A stretch of DNA of 64,000 nt, from NCBI GenBank assembly GCA_934402315.1, contig CAKRTS010000002.1, positions 186,001-250,000 of the forward strand, written 5' to 3'. The notes under the pieces were generated by a model. The model searched no databases, was not told the origin of the DNA, and was given only the letters and a program-made list of their open reading frames with translations. Positions within the stretch are counted from its first letter, which is position 1. Each line of letters starts with the position of its first letter. This stretch comes from an uncultured Acetatifactor sp. Its GTDB lineage: Bacteria; Bacillota; Clostridia; Lachnospirales; Lachnospiraceae. The translations under genes were made by a program, and so were the position numbers. Below, piece after piece: positions 16,877 to 25,279 of the stretch.

Positions 16877-17653
16877 TTACCGGGAGTGTAGCATATCACC
16901 CATCTCGTTACTATCAAAATTCTGCTGTCTTTCCGCAGCCGCCTCCGCATTTACATTTGAAATTGCGATTCCTGTATTCTTCTTGCAGGTATATGCCAGA
17001 TGTGCCGGAGAGCAGAAGCCCGCCTCCATCGCCGCAAACGTGATACTCTGCCCGCCCATCACAAGCCGGTAAGCGTACTCCATCTGCCGTATGAGCATAT
17101 AATTCTTGATGGAGATTCCCATTGTCTCCTTAAATAAATGCTGCAGCCTGCTCTCCGAGAGAAATACATCGGCTGCCATATCCGCAATGGATTTCTGAAA
17201 ATACTTTCCCTGCCGGATATTCTGCAGCAGCTCCGTCATTCTCTCATCCTGTACCGGTCGGCTGTCCGGCTGTCCAAACAGCTCTGTCAGCAGCTTTTCG
17301 GCAAAAGAAATGATCTCCTCGTCGGTTTTGTTCCCGATCTGTTCTAAAAATTTTCCATACTCTGCATTGCCTGTGCAGCAGTCTCTTCCTTTCAGATACC
17401 TCTCCTCCATACGTTCGGCATAGGTACTGCCGGTATCAAAGAGAAAGAACAATTTGCACGCATTTTCCTTCTTCAGTATGTGCTTTACATTGGCGGCGAG
17501 AAATATCGCATTTCCCCGGACAGTTGTTTCACCGGCCACCACCTCACCCGGATCTCCGCAAAACAGATGCAGCATCGGATGCTCATGCAGCTCTACCTCA
17601 GAAAATGAGGGCACGATAATGATATAGGTCTCCCGAAAAAAGATTCTACTCAA
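16877..17653 (-). CDS. AraC family transcriptional regulator
   Basis: 258 residues from a TTG start at 17653 with GGAGG 9 nt upstream. The C-terminal 100 residues hold the two AraC helix-turn-helix motifs (IADMAADVFLSESRLQHLFK and ITFAAMEAGFCSPAHLAYTC). The N-terminal sensor is short and cysteine-containing and matches no cupin I recognise. It lies just upstream of the transglutaminase gene. Confidence 0.88.
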   Translation of the reverse strand: MSRIFFRETYIIIVPSFSEVELHEHPMLHLFCGDPGEVVAGETTVRGNAIFLAANVKHILKKENACKLFFLFDTGSTYAERMEERYLKGRDCCTGNAEYGKFLEQIGNKTDEEIISFAEKLLTELFGQPDSRPVQDERMTELLQNIRQGKYFQKSIADMAADVFLSESRLQHLFKETMGISIKNYMLIRQMEYAYRLVMGGQSITFAAMEAGFCSPAHLAYTCKKNTGIAISNVNAEAAAERQQNFDSNEMGDMLHSR

Positions 17654-17692
17654 AATACGTGCCCTCCTTTATAGTTTCTATTATAGCAAAGG

Positions 17693-18880
17693 CTATTCTT
17701 TTATAAAATGACTCTTCGCAAATTCCATGTCCTGCACAAGCTCCAGTGTGCCGAGATAGTTATTGTCTCTGTCCCTGACCGCCATATAAGTTACGAGCAT
17801 GGTTCTGCCGTTCTTGTTCATCCAGACGGGAACCTGATCGAGCGTGCCGTTCCGGAATTCCTCAATGATTCTTCTGACACGCTGTTCGATCTTCGGCGGA
17901 TGGCAGGAAAACACTTCTCTGCCGATTGCCATGCCCGGGCGCTTAAACACCTTCGGCCCCTCATTGAAGAACCGGTTGATATTGTCTGTATCCACAAAGG
18001 AAATCTCCAACGGTATCGTGTTGAGCATTGCGGTGAGCTGTTCGACAGTCAGATGTCCTCCGGGCATCACAATCTCCCCGTCGGTCACCGCTCCCACCTT
18101 TGCCCGCTCCGCGTTCTCCGCTTCGTCCCAGATTCCGTTCGGCACTCCGAAGCATTCCGCGTAGTCCTTGGAATCCCTGTAAATATCGTACCATTCCTCC
18201 GTCGAGAAATTCAGTGCACAGTTCGGGAAGAGGATATTTGCTTCCTTATAGATCATCTCGTCGATGCGCACCAGCACCGCCTCGAAGCGCTTCATCCACT
18301 CTTCATCCCGCCGCTCTGCCTTTGCCAGCGCTGTCAGTTCGTCTCTGATCTCGTCATCCACCGTCCACATGACAGCCGAAGGGCCGCTGATCCCGTATTT
18401 CACCTTCAGATGCGGATAGAGCAGGTCTCCCTTCTTCGCATAATGGATTGCGAGCTGGCGGAGCTCCTCCAGCAGAGACGCATCCACCTCACCGCCTTTC
18501 GCTGCCTCTCCGCATCTTTTCAAAATCCCTTCGAGCGCCTCATTTTCCAGCGTGAACGTGTGCAGCGGATGCCCGGAAATTTTCGTCAGCTCTGCCGTCG
18601 CCGTCATCCTCTTCTCCTTCATCGCTTCCGCAACCGACTTTTCCGCGTTAGCAATCTTTTCCTCCGTCGTCGTCCCATGGAACAGGGCAGCGTGGACATC
18701 GCAAAGTCTCTGTACTTCCTCCAGCGGCGTACCCTCCCTTAAGAGCTCCTGCTCTGCCTGCATAATCTCGGCGGGGTCCACCTCTCTGAATTCCCTGACA
18801 AAGTCCCCGCGGACGCTTTCTATCTTCTCTCCGGCACCCAGACGATTCAGGTATGACTTAATTTTTTCTGTATTCTGCAT
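17693..18880 (-). CDS. DUF438 domain protein with hemerythrin and PAS domains
   Basis: 395 residues: DUF438 (about 10-75), a hemerythrin-like four-helix domain (about 85-240, with HPLHTFTLENEAL, HYAKKGDLLYPHL and YKEANILFP supplying the His/Glu ligands for a di-iron site), and a C-terminal PAS domain (about 280-390). Soluble. Such proteins are thought to sense or detoxify oxygen or nitric oxide in anaerobes. GGGAGG lies 9 nt before the ATG. It appears to be a single-gene unit. Confidence 0.92.
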   Translation of the reverse strand: MQNTEKIKSYLNRLGAGEKIESVRGDFVREFREVDPAEIMQAEQELLREGTPLEEVQRLCDVHAALFHGTTTEEKIANAEKSVAEAMKEKRMTATAELTKISGHPLHTFTLENEALEGILKRCGEAAKGGEVDASLLEELRQLAIHYAKKGDLLYPHLKVKYGISGPSAVMWTVDDEIRDELTALAKAERRDEEWMKRFEAVLVRIDEMIYKEANILFPNCALNFSTEEWYDIYRDSKDYAECFGVPNGIWDEAENAERAKVGAVTDGEIVMPGGHLTVEQLTAMLNTIPLEISFVDTDNINRFFNEGPKVFKRPGMAIGREVFSCHPPKIEQRVRRIIEEFRNGTLDQVPVWMNKNGRTMLVTYMAVRDRDNNYLGTLELVQDMEFAKSHFIKE

Positions 18881-19001
18881 CTATCGTTTCCTCCCTTACA
18901 GGTTGCTATTAGTTTTCATGTTTCCTTTTTTACTATACATGAAATCCGGGCGAATCCCCGTACTAATTATTGGAAACGACATCCGCTTTTCCGATCCCGG
19001 G

Positions 19002-19586
19002 CTATGCTTCAACCGCCAGTTCCAGACACTTCCAGTCCTCGCCCATGATGTGATAGATCTCCGGTTCTATCCCGGCGGCATCCTGAAAACCAACGGATTT
19101 ATAACAATGGTATGCCGGCGCATTGTCCTCAAAAACCCCGATTGTCACCTTCCGTACCTTCAGAATCTCGAAGGCATACTTCAATGCCAGCGCAATCATC
19201 TCCCTGCCATAGCCCTTTCCCCGCTTCGTGTCGTCAACGATGACAAAGCCGAACCGGAGCACCTGCTTTTCCTCATCCATAAAACGCATGAAGAGATGCC
19301 CGACCGCTCCTGTCTCATCAAAGGCCGTCATCTGGAAAAAGGAGTCGCTGTCGGCGGCAGCCTCATAGTACGCATTGATGTCCTCCGCAGTGACGGGATA
19401 ATGGTCAAATCTGTCAGCGCTCCATCTTCTGAATGTCCGCTCGTCCTTGATCCAGCTGCATATATGCGCTGCATCACATTTTTTATAAGGTCTCAGTCTC
19501 AGCATCTGCTTCTCCTCACAATAATTCGCAAATGCGAGCGCCCTCGCGTCCTCTATATGCTGTCTTTCAAATCTCACAATTTCCAT
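19002..19586 (-). CDS. GNAT family N-acetyltransferase
   Basis: 194 residues from the ATG at 19586, which overlaps the rsgA stop as TAATG, so it is translated by coupling; the longer frame would run back inside rsgA. Motif A is FVIVDDTKRGKGYGREMIA and motif B is VFEDNAPAYHCYKSVGF, the form seen in RimJ/RimL-like enzymes. The link to a ribosome-assembly GTPase makes a ribosomal or small-molecule substrate possible, but this is inference. Confidence 0.9.
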   Translation of the reverse strand: MEIVRFERQHIEDARALAFANYCEEKQMLRLRPYKKCDAAHICSWIKDERTFRRWSADRFDHYPVTAEDINAYYEAAADSDSFFQMTAFDETGAVGHLFMRFMDEEKQVLRFGFVIVDDTKRGKGYGREMIALALKYAFEILKVRKVTIGVFEDNAPAYHCYKSVGFQDAAGIEPEIYHIMGEDWKCLELAVEA

Positions 19587-20608
19587 TACCGCACCTTCTT
19601 TCTGCTGCCCGCTGCCTTCGCCATATGTACCTTCCCTCTTGCATCCGTATATTTTGCTTCCTTTTTCAGCTTGCAATAGCTCTTCCATCTCGCCTCCGAC
19701 AGACTTCCGTTTTCGATTGCCTCCTTTATGGCGCAGCCCGGCTCCGTCTCATGCCTGCAGTCGGCAAATCTGCATTTTCCAAGATATTGCTCAACATCCC
19801 CGAATGCTTCGCCAAGCCCTGTGGAGACATCCCACATTCCGAGGCTCCGCATACCGGGCGTATCGATGAGCATTGCGTCATTTTTCAATATAATCAGCTG
19901 TCTGTGCGTTGTCGTATGACGCCCCTTGCTGTCGGCCTCCCGGAGGCTGTTGGTACCCATAATTTCCTCTCCTGCCAGTGCATTGACAAGGCTCGACTTG
20001 CCGACACCGGAAGAGCCTAAGAAAACGATAGTCTTGCCGGGCTGTACATATTTTCCGAGCTCTTCCATTCCGTAGCCGGTCTTCGAGCTGACCACACAGA
20101 TTTCAACCTCTGGCGCGATCGTCTTAACCTTCAAGATATAGTCTTCATAATCCGTCTGTAAATCTGCCTTTGTCAAAACAATGACAGGACAGGCGCCGGA
20201 CTGCCATGCCAGCGTCATATATCTCTCCATCCGTTTCTCATTAAAGTCATGATTGAGCGACTGCATGATAAATACATAGTCGAAATTGGCAGCCACTGCC
20301 TGTTCCCCGCGCCCGGGCGTCGGATCGAGTCTTGAGAAGAAGGTTTTCCTCGGCAGGGTTCTGACGATCCGGCTGTCGCCGTCCGGTACATAGCGGATCA
20401 GCACGAAATCCCCTGTTGTCGGAAATTCCTCGGTTCCGACATAATATTCCTTTGTCTTTAATCTTGCATAGATCGCTCCATGCTCACACATCAATTCATA
20501 TCGTTCCCGGTAAACGGCTGTCACTCTCGCCGGTATCAGTCCTGTCTCGCCGCTGTTTATAAGTTCTTCCCTTATTTCGTCCGGGAACCCATATTTTTCC
20601 AAATTCAT
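19586..20608 (-). CDS. rsgA: Ribosome small-subunit-dependent GTPase A
   Basis: 340 residues. N-terminal OB fold, then a circularly permuted GTPase with G4 (TKAD, about 147-150) before G1 (GSSGVGKS, about 198-205) and G3 (DTPGMRSLG), then the C-terminal zinc motif CRFADCRHETEPGC. RsgA acts late in 30S maturation. The basic tail (KAAGSRKKVR) is typical. Element C lies upstream in the same orientation, between rsgA and a short transcription unit. Confidence 0.95.
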   Translation of the reverse strand: MNLEKYGFPDEIREELINSGETGLIPARVTAVYRERYELMCEHGAIYARLKTKEYYVGTEEFPTTGDFVLIRYVPDGDSRIVRTLPRKTFFSRLDPTPGRGEQAVAANFDYVFIMQSLNHDFNEKRMERYMTLAWQSGACPVIVLTKADLQTDYEDYILKVKTIAPEVEICVVSSKTGYGMEELGKYVQPGKTIVFLGSSGVGKSSLVNALAGEEIMGTNSLREADSKGRHTTTHRQLIILKNDAMLIDTPGMRSLGMWDVSTGLGEAFGDVEQYLGKCRFADCRHETEPGCAIKEAIENGSLSEARWKSYCKLKKEAKYTDARGKVHMAKAAGSRKKVR

Positions 20609-20659
20609 TGATACAATCCTCCATTGTCATTACATTACTCTGGTTAAATTAGTTTTGGT

Positions 20660-20852
20660 GATGTGAAACTCACAATTCCTCAAGTGACGTTGCACAGCAT
20701 GTACAGACCACCGCAGGCACGCTTTCGCTACCTTCCGCTCGCAACGGCGCGTAAGCTGCCACAGTACGCCAGCTAAGCGCCGGCGGCTCCAGAGTGCGCT
20801 GCTTGTGGCCATGTACATGTTGCACAACTGTTGCTTAAAAAATATAATGTTC
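20660..20852 (-). repeat. Interspersed structured element, copy C
   Basis: Sense on the minus strand. Closing stem built on the CATGTAC arms, apical stem GGCGC-TTA-GCTG with CAGC-TTA-CGCGCC, GAAA tetraloop (TTTC at 20723-20726 on the plus strand). The downstream flank has the GAGTTT found near copies A and B. It lies in the leader of rsgA. No clear flanking direct repeat is seen, and the left boundary is approximate. Confidence 0.8.
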
Positions 20853-20882
20853 TCCATCCCCTACGATCCGAAAAAAGGGTGC

Positions 20883-20906
20883 AAAAAAGCACACCCTAAG
20901 GTGTGC
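20883..20906 (-). terminator. Intrinsic terminator of the short unit
   Basis: GCACACC (20889-20895) pairs with GGTGTGC (20900-20906) over a 4-nt loop; the minus strand then has TTTTTT, GCACCC and another TTTTTT. Confidence 0.85.
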
Positions 20907-20964
20907 CATAACCGGTCAGTTATAGTATGCACGAAAGGTTAAATCAAAATCACCCTTTATTCAG

Positions 20965-20997
20965 TTATACAAAAAGCACCTCTCTGAATTTTCTCAT
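20965..20997 (-). CDS. Possible 10-residue peptide (MRKFREVLFV)
   Basis: ATG at 20995-20997 with GGAG 9 nt upstream, ending TAA at 20965-20967. A second ATG at 21004 gives a 15-residue peptide in another frame, but it is only 2 nt from the same ribosome site. Good spacing plus promoter and terminator make translation plausible, but a frame this short is weak evidence. Confidence 0.3.
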   Translation of the reverse strand: MRKFREVLFV

Positions 20998-21038
20998 AAT
21001 ACATCTCTCCTTTCGCAACTGCTGTTGCAGTTTCCATC

Positions 21039-21067
21039 AGTATAGCATTCCAAACTGCCGCGGTCAA
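21039..21067 (-). promoter_or_regulatory. Sigma-A promoter of the short unit
   Basis: Minus-strand TTGACC (21062-21067), 17-nt spacer, TATACT (21039-21044). It begins 27 bp past the stop of the XRE-GyrI gene. Confidence 0.75.
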
Positions 21068-21093
21068 GTTAATTTTTGCATATAATTGTTATC

Positions 21094-21831
21094 CTAGTTA
21101 AAACGTGAATATGCATCGACCTTTGTCACGCCGTCAACATGAAGATAAACATCCATATAGGTCACATCTTCCTTCCGATACTCATACTCAAAGCACTCAA
21201 GTATGTTATCCTGCAGCTTCTCCTTGAGGCGGTTCTCCTGAATGTACTCCATGACAAGCTTATAGGCATTCGGAATACTGTCAAACGGCTGTATAAAAGG
21301 CTCTCTGATCGTAATCACTGCGTAGTCCGCCTCTTTGTTTTCCGAATACTGCACTCCCGGACACTCCGTCTCGAAGCCTTCCGGAAGCACATAGGCTGCC
21401 GCATATCCATGCATTCCGAATCTGTTCTGCTGCTCCGGGGATACGAACGGGAAATCCCAGCCAATCATCCTTGCCTCCGGGAACGCAGATTTCAGCCCAC
21501 TGTTCATTGCCCATCTTTCCATATGGTTATTCGCATCGTCCTCCGGATTCTGTGAAATAATGGCATAGCTTGCCATCCTGAAGCCGGCTATTCTATGTAT
21601 GGAAATATCGGAATATATCCTGCTCTTTTCGGACAATTTCTCTCTGACCAGCGCATCCAGACTGCAGGAAAACATGGAACACATATCCACAAGCTTTGTA
21701 AGCTCAGGCACCACCTCATCTGCCTCCCATCTGGATACCGTCTGTCTGGTAACGTTCATTCTCTCCGCGAGCTGCTCCTGTGTCATTTTCTTCTGCTTTC
21801 TTAAATAACTTATATTCTCTCCTAGACTCAT
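21094..21831 (-). CDS. XRE-family regulator with C-terminal GyrI-like effector domain
   Basis: 245 residues from the ATG at 21831 (GGAG 9 nt upstream). Residues 1-65 are an XRE helix-turn-helix (LAERMNVTRQTVSRWEADE). The rest resembles the GyrI-like/SOUL effector-binding fold found in MerR- and AraC-type multidrug regulators (AGFRMASYAIIS, then YVLPEGFETECPG, then a TYMDVYLHVDG-like end). XRE-GyrI fusions probably respond to small hydrophobic ligands. It has no partner transporter next to it; the downstream neighbour is the short transcription unit. Confidence 0.85.
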   Translation of the reverse strand: MSLGENISYLRKQKKMTQEQLAERMNVTRQTVSRWEADEVVPELTKLVDMCSMFSCSLDALVREKLSEKSRIYSDISIHRIAGFRMASYAIISQNPEDDANNHMERWAMNSGLKSAFPEARMIGWDFPFVSPEQQNRFGMHGYAAAYVLPEGFETECPGVQYSENKEADYAVITIREPFIQPFDSIPNAYKLVMEYIQENRLKEKLQDNILECFEYEYRKEDVTYMDVYLHVDGVTKVDAYSRFN

Positions 21832-21971
21832 ATACTCTATCTCCATATACGCTTTTATTTTTCGCCGTACAGCTTCTTCATTCCTTCAGGATATAACTAT
21901 TATGCCATATAAAGCGCTATGGAAAAACCAATTATTATGTGCTTTTTCAACAGCCGATGTAACATTTCATG

Positions 21972-22766
21972 TTACAAAAGATATCTCTCCGCTTCCTCCC
22001 TCGTCATGGAATAAACCTTTTCGAGCTTGCAAATAATTGTTTCCCTGTCTATCCCATCCTCCAACTTATCCTGAACAAAGCCTCGGATTGCCTCCGCTCT
22101 TCCCTCTGCCCGTGCATCTGCTCTCAACAGTAATTCCTTCATGTACTCACTCCTCCATTTCTCATTACACCTCGCCCGGCTCACAGCGGAAGCTATTCTT
22201 CTCGTCAATGCACTGCTACCGGCCTCAGTCATAATAAAATCATAAAACGCCCTCAATTCTTCCGACATTTTCCCCGACAGACAAGTACAATTATAGAATA
22301 TCTTCGCCGTTCCATCTTTTAAACTAAGCTCCGGTTTATCTTCACACCTATTCTCAAACACATATTTTGCTTTTCCTTCCCCGAACGGGTCAAAGGTACA
22401 GATAATCAATACCTTTCCCTCGGGCAGACTCTGATAGGAGCCTCCCTTTTGTAAATAATCCACATCCATCATGGACTGGTAAAATCGGCTTCTCTTCGGC
22501 AGTTCCAAATCTTCCAGTCTCCTGTGATTGAGATTCTGCATCTCCGCATCATAAACAGCTTTGTGATCTCTGGTATAGACATCCAGCCTGATCGGTTTCC
22601 CATCCGCAGTATATTGCAACTGCTTCTCGCTATGCACATCCCGCAGCTCCCCGACCGGCTGACCTAGCAGACATTCCAGAACATCACGGCATAGCTCTTT
22701 ATCCTCCACCACCTTGCCAAACATAAAGTCATCTGTAAACTGTAATTCTTCGTAACACTTTGCCAT
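21972..22766 (-). CDS. Rpn-family PD-(D/E)XK nuclease / putative transposase
   Basis: 264 residues from the ATG at 22766, about 8 nt from AAGGAG. It starts FTDDFMFGKVVEDKELCRDV and carries the PD-(D/E)XK core (RLDVYTRD...YDAEMQN with D and E-x-Q). Members are often called transposases, but Rpn proteins are DNA endonucleases that promote RecA-independent recombination. The C-terminus has the usual helical tail (REEAERYL). It appears complete and stands alone without inverted repeats, so I do not call an insertion sequence. Confidence 0.88.
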   Translation of the reverse strand: MAKCYEELQFTDDFMFGKVVEDKELCRDVLECLLGQPVGELRDVHSEKQLQYTADGKPIRLDVYTRDHKAVYDAEMQNLNHRRLEDLELPKRSRFYQSMMDVDYLQKGGSYQSLPEGKVLIICTFDPFGEGKAKYVFENRCEDKPELSLKDGTAKIFYNCTCLSGKMSEELRAFYDFIMTEAGSSALTRRIASAVSRARCNEKWRSEYMKELLLRADARAEGRAEAIRGFVQDKLEDGIDRETIICKLEKVYSMTREEAERYLL

Positions 22767-23197
22767 AGGCATTCTCCTTTCTTTCCTCGACCGTTGTCGA
22801 TAGCAGGAGAATCCATTATCAAAGCAGCTTCCGCGTTATCGCATAGCACCTTTCCGTCTCTCCCACTTAAATTTATCAGGGTATCTATAAGCAGGAATTT
22901 TCGGAAAATCGGTAGACATCGGCAGCTGCCGATAAAGATTGACATGTGATTTTAGAAAATCTGCTTGTATAGGAAGTATACATCATTCATAAAAAATATG
23001 CAACAGGAATTTACAGTTGTTACGATATATCGATCTCTCTATAACTCTCCGTCTCGTTATGCTTTACATTTCTATCATTTTTGTCTATAATTATTTCGTG
23101 TACTTTCTACGTTGTATACAAATTATCTAAATGACAGTAATGTCGCATAACGATTTCTATATGCACATTTATTCCAGAAAAATGAGGTAAATCACAT
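22767..23197. other. Intergenic region with palindromes
   Basis: About 430 bp without a gene. It contains a 16-bp perfect palindrome ATCGGCAGCTGCCGAT at 22918-22933 and, just before it, an imperfect dyad around GAATTTTCGGAAAATC. The right part is AT-rich and probably holds the promoter of the lipoprotein gene, though I cannot place the boxes with confidence. Confidence 0.5.
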
Positions 23198-25201
23198 ATG
23201 AAATTAAAGAATACAAACTATTATAAAATACTCCAAGCTGTTTTTATCTGTGCCCTTCTGTTACTGACTGCCTGTTCATCGTCCAGAGAAACGCAGGGAG
23301 AGAACACTTCCGGCTGGAAGAATACTGCCGACGAGGTACAGGAATTTGAAAACTATCCCATGCAGCTGGGAACATTTCAGGCAGTAGGGGAACAGGCATA
23401 TTATCTCAGCACAAGCGAAGGCGGCAACTCCCTGATCGCTGTCTCCGTAACGACACTCCGTCCCCGCGAGCTGTTCCGCCACGAGGCACTCAGAAGCTAT
23501 TGTGTGCGTCCTGACGGTCAGGAACTTGCGTGCTATCTACAGACCGAAAACGGCGGCACGGTATGTTTTATTGCTGCCGATGGAAAAGTACTCCGTGAGC
23601 TGTCTGTCGAAGCTGCTGTCACAAACGGCCAGCTTTCCCAGCGCATGTGTCTCAATTCGGCGGGCGATCTGGCGCTTCTCTTCGGAAACGAGCTCGCAAT
23701 ATGGGATGCGCAGGGAAATTCTGTCGGAAAGGTTCTTTTAGAGGAAGAAAATATTTTCGATTTATCGGGGGGAGAAGACGGTAAATTTCTGGTAAGTACC
23801 TTCCATGCAGGCAGGAATTCCGGTTGGCTGCTGGAAGTGTCCGCCGGATCAGCTTCTGCAAAGCGGCTGAAAGAGCTGGAAGCACAGACCACACCGGCAG
23901 ATGAATATTTCTTGCCGTGGAACGAGCTTGGCATTGTAAAGGGAGACATCCTGGACATTGCTGCAATGCAGGACAAATATTATGTTTGGACAAGCAGCCT
24001 GATGACAAATGCAAAGGCGCCCTTATACTGTAACACGATCGAAAGCGGCACCGGAAATGCGACTGCCTCCGAAAAGAAAACAATCACCGTCGTGACACAG
24101 GGGCCGGACCAGCCGCTTGATGCGATGGCGATTGCATACAACCGCCGGAGTGAAGACACCGAAATCGTCATAGAGCATCTGGATCTCGATGAAAATGCAT
24201 GGAATCTGCGTCTCGCCTCACAGGAAAACATCGATCTGGTTACCATTGGAGCAGAGTTTCCCCTTCTGCAAAAAACAGGGTATCTGGAAGCGCTTGATCC
24301 CTATCTGGAAATTCTCGGTCAGAACACGGATGAAATAATACCTGCGTTCCTCGCCTATTGGCAGGTAAACGGTGAAACCTATGGTATTCCAAGAAGCATA
24401 ACACTTTCTGTTCCTTACGTCAGAATTACCGGGGAAGGCAGCATACATGCCTCCACAACGCAGGAACTGCTTGCGTTGCTGGACAGCAACCCGGAGTTGA
24501 AGAGTGAAAACGGGCTGTTTCCCATGGAGATACTCAGACTATGTCTCTATGGCGATCTGGAAGCCTATCTCTCCGGAGCAGACGGAACAGTGCAGTTTCA
24601 GGCAGATAAATTCAAGGAACTTTGCCTCTCCATCAAGAATCTGCACACGGATGGGCAGGGATATTTTGACTGTTGGGAAGACCTGCTGGCAAGTCAGGAT
24701 TCCCTGTTTGGTGAGGTGTACCTCGCTAACCCAAAGGCGATGGCAGATTTGTTTCGGAAAGCCGGAACAGACGTCTCCCTGCTCGGATACCCCACGACGG
24801 ACGGACAATTTACATCCATCGTCTCGAGCAGCGCAATGTGCCTAATAAAGCAGAGTGACAATAGAGAAAACGCCTTGGATTTTCTGCGGTTCTACTATGA
24901 ACATTACGAAGAGTATTATCCGGGAGAAGAATGGGCTGTAGACTGGACGGCATTACAGCAGCAGCTGGAGGAAGCCGGCAGAGAGCAGAAGCTGCCCGAC
25001 GGAACAACGTGGATGTTGTCAAACGAGCAGCGCTCCCTCATCACACAGATGGTAGAAGGGGCAAAGAGCTTAAATCCGGATTATAAAGAGCTTTTCCGGA
25101 TTATCAGCGAAGAGATGTGGCCGTATTTTACCGGTGACCGTGCCTTGGAGGATGCCGTTGACGCGGCCGGCTCCAAGATCGATATCTTCCTCTCCGAGTA
25201 G
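23198..25201 (+). CDS. Lipoprotein with C-terminal solute-binding-protein fold
   Basis: 667 residues. Type II signal peptide with lipobox LLTAC (Cys26). Residues about 45-280 look like a beta-propeller (repeated short strands, WEL/VSV patterns). From about 290 the sequence is an ABC sugar-type extracellular binding protein (TITVVTQGPDQPLDAMAIAY, then YLEALDPYL, then NGETYGIPRS). No permease genes are adjacent, so it may feed a distant transporter or act as a sensor. The next plus-strand gene has its own promoter. Confidence 0.85.
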   Translation: MKLKNTNYYKILQAVFICALLLLTACSSSRETQGENTSGWKNTADEVQEFENYPMQLGTFQAVGEQAYYLSTSEGGNSLIAVSVTTLRPRELFRHEALRSYCVRPDGQELACYLQTENGGTVCFIAADGKVLRELSVEAAVTNGQLSQRMCLNSAGDLALLFGNELAIWDAQGNSVGKVLLEEENIFDLSGGEDGKFLVSTFHAGRNSGWLLEVSAGSASAKRLKELEAQTTPADEYFLPWNELGIVKGDILDIAAMQDKYYVWTSSLMTNAKAPLYCNTIESGTGNATASEKKTITVVTQGPDQPLDAMAIAYNRRSEDTEIVIEHLDLDENAWNLRLASQENIDLVTIGAEFPLLQKTGYLEALDPYLEILGQNTDEIIPAFLAYWQVNGETYGIPRSITLSVPYVRITGEGSIHASTTQELLALLDSNPELKSENGLFPMEILRLCLYGDLEAYLSGADGTVQFQADKFKELCLSIKNLHTDGQGYFDCWEDLLASQDSLFGEVYLANPKAMADLFRKAGTDVSLLGYPTTDGQFTSIVSSSAMCLIKQSDNRENALDFLRFYYEHYEEYYPGEEWAVDWTALQQQLEEAGREQKLPDGTTWMLSNEQRSLITQMVEGAKSLNPDYKELFRIISEEMWPYFTGDRALEDAVDAAGSKIDIFLSE

Positions 25202-25215
25202 AGCCACAGGGATGA

Positions 25216-25244
25216 TTGACAAGAAAAAATACGCTTGTTATACT
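25216..25244 (+). promoter_or_regulatory. Sigma-A promoter for the glycosyltransferase gene
   Basis: TTGACA (25216-25221), 17-nt spacer, TATACT (25239-25244), 36 bp before the start codon. Confidence 0.85.
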
Positions 25245-25279
25245 AATTTCGATTATACCATGGAAAAGGAGATTTCCGA

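Larger units (their letters stand above)
20877..21032 (-). ncRNA. Short transcription unit: candidate sRNA or micropeptide mRNA
   Basis: A strong promoter (21039-21067) and a strong terminator (20883-20906) enclose about 155 nt with no ordinary gene. The transcript would open with the hairpin AACTGC-AACA-GCAGTT, then an AAAGGAG ribosome site and a 10-codon frame, then a second hairpin (ATAAC/GTTAT), then the terminator. It lies right after the XRE-GyrI regulator gene and before element C. It could be an sRNA, a leader left behind by a deletion, or a micropeptide gene. Confidence 0.55.

Noticed and set aside
20660-20852. Target-site duplication around copy C
   Set aside because: Only a 6-bp match (ATGGAG) was found, too far from the element edge to mean anything.
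21972-22766. Insertion sequence around the Rpn-type gene
   Set aside because: No terminal inverted repeats or target duplication seen; Rpn proteins are usually stand-alone nucleases.
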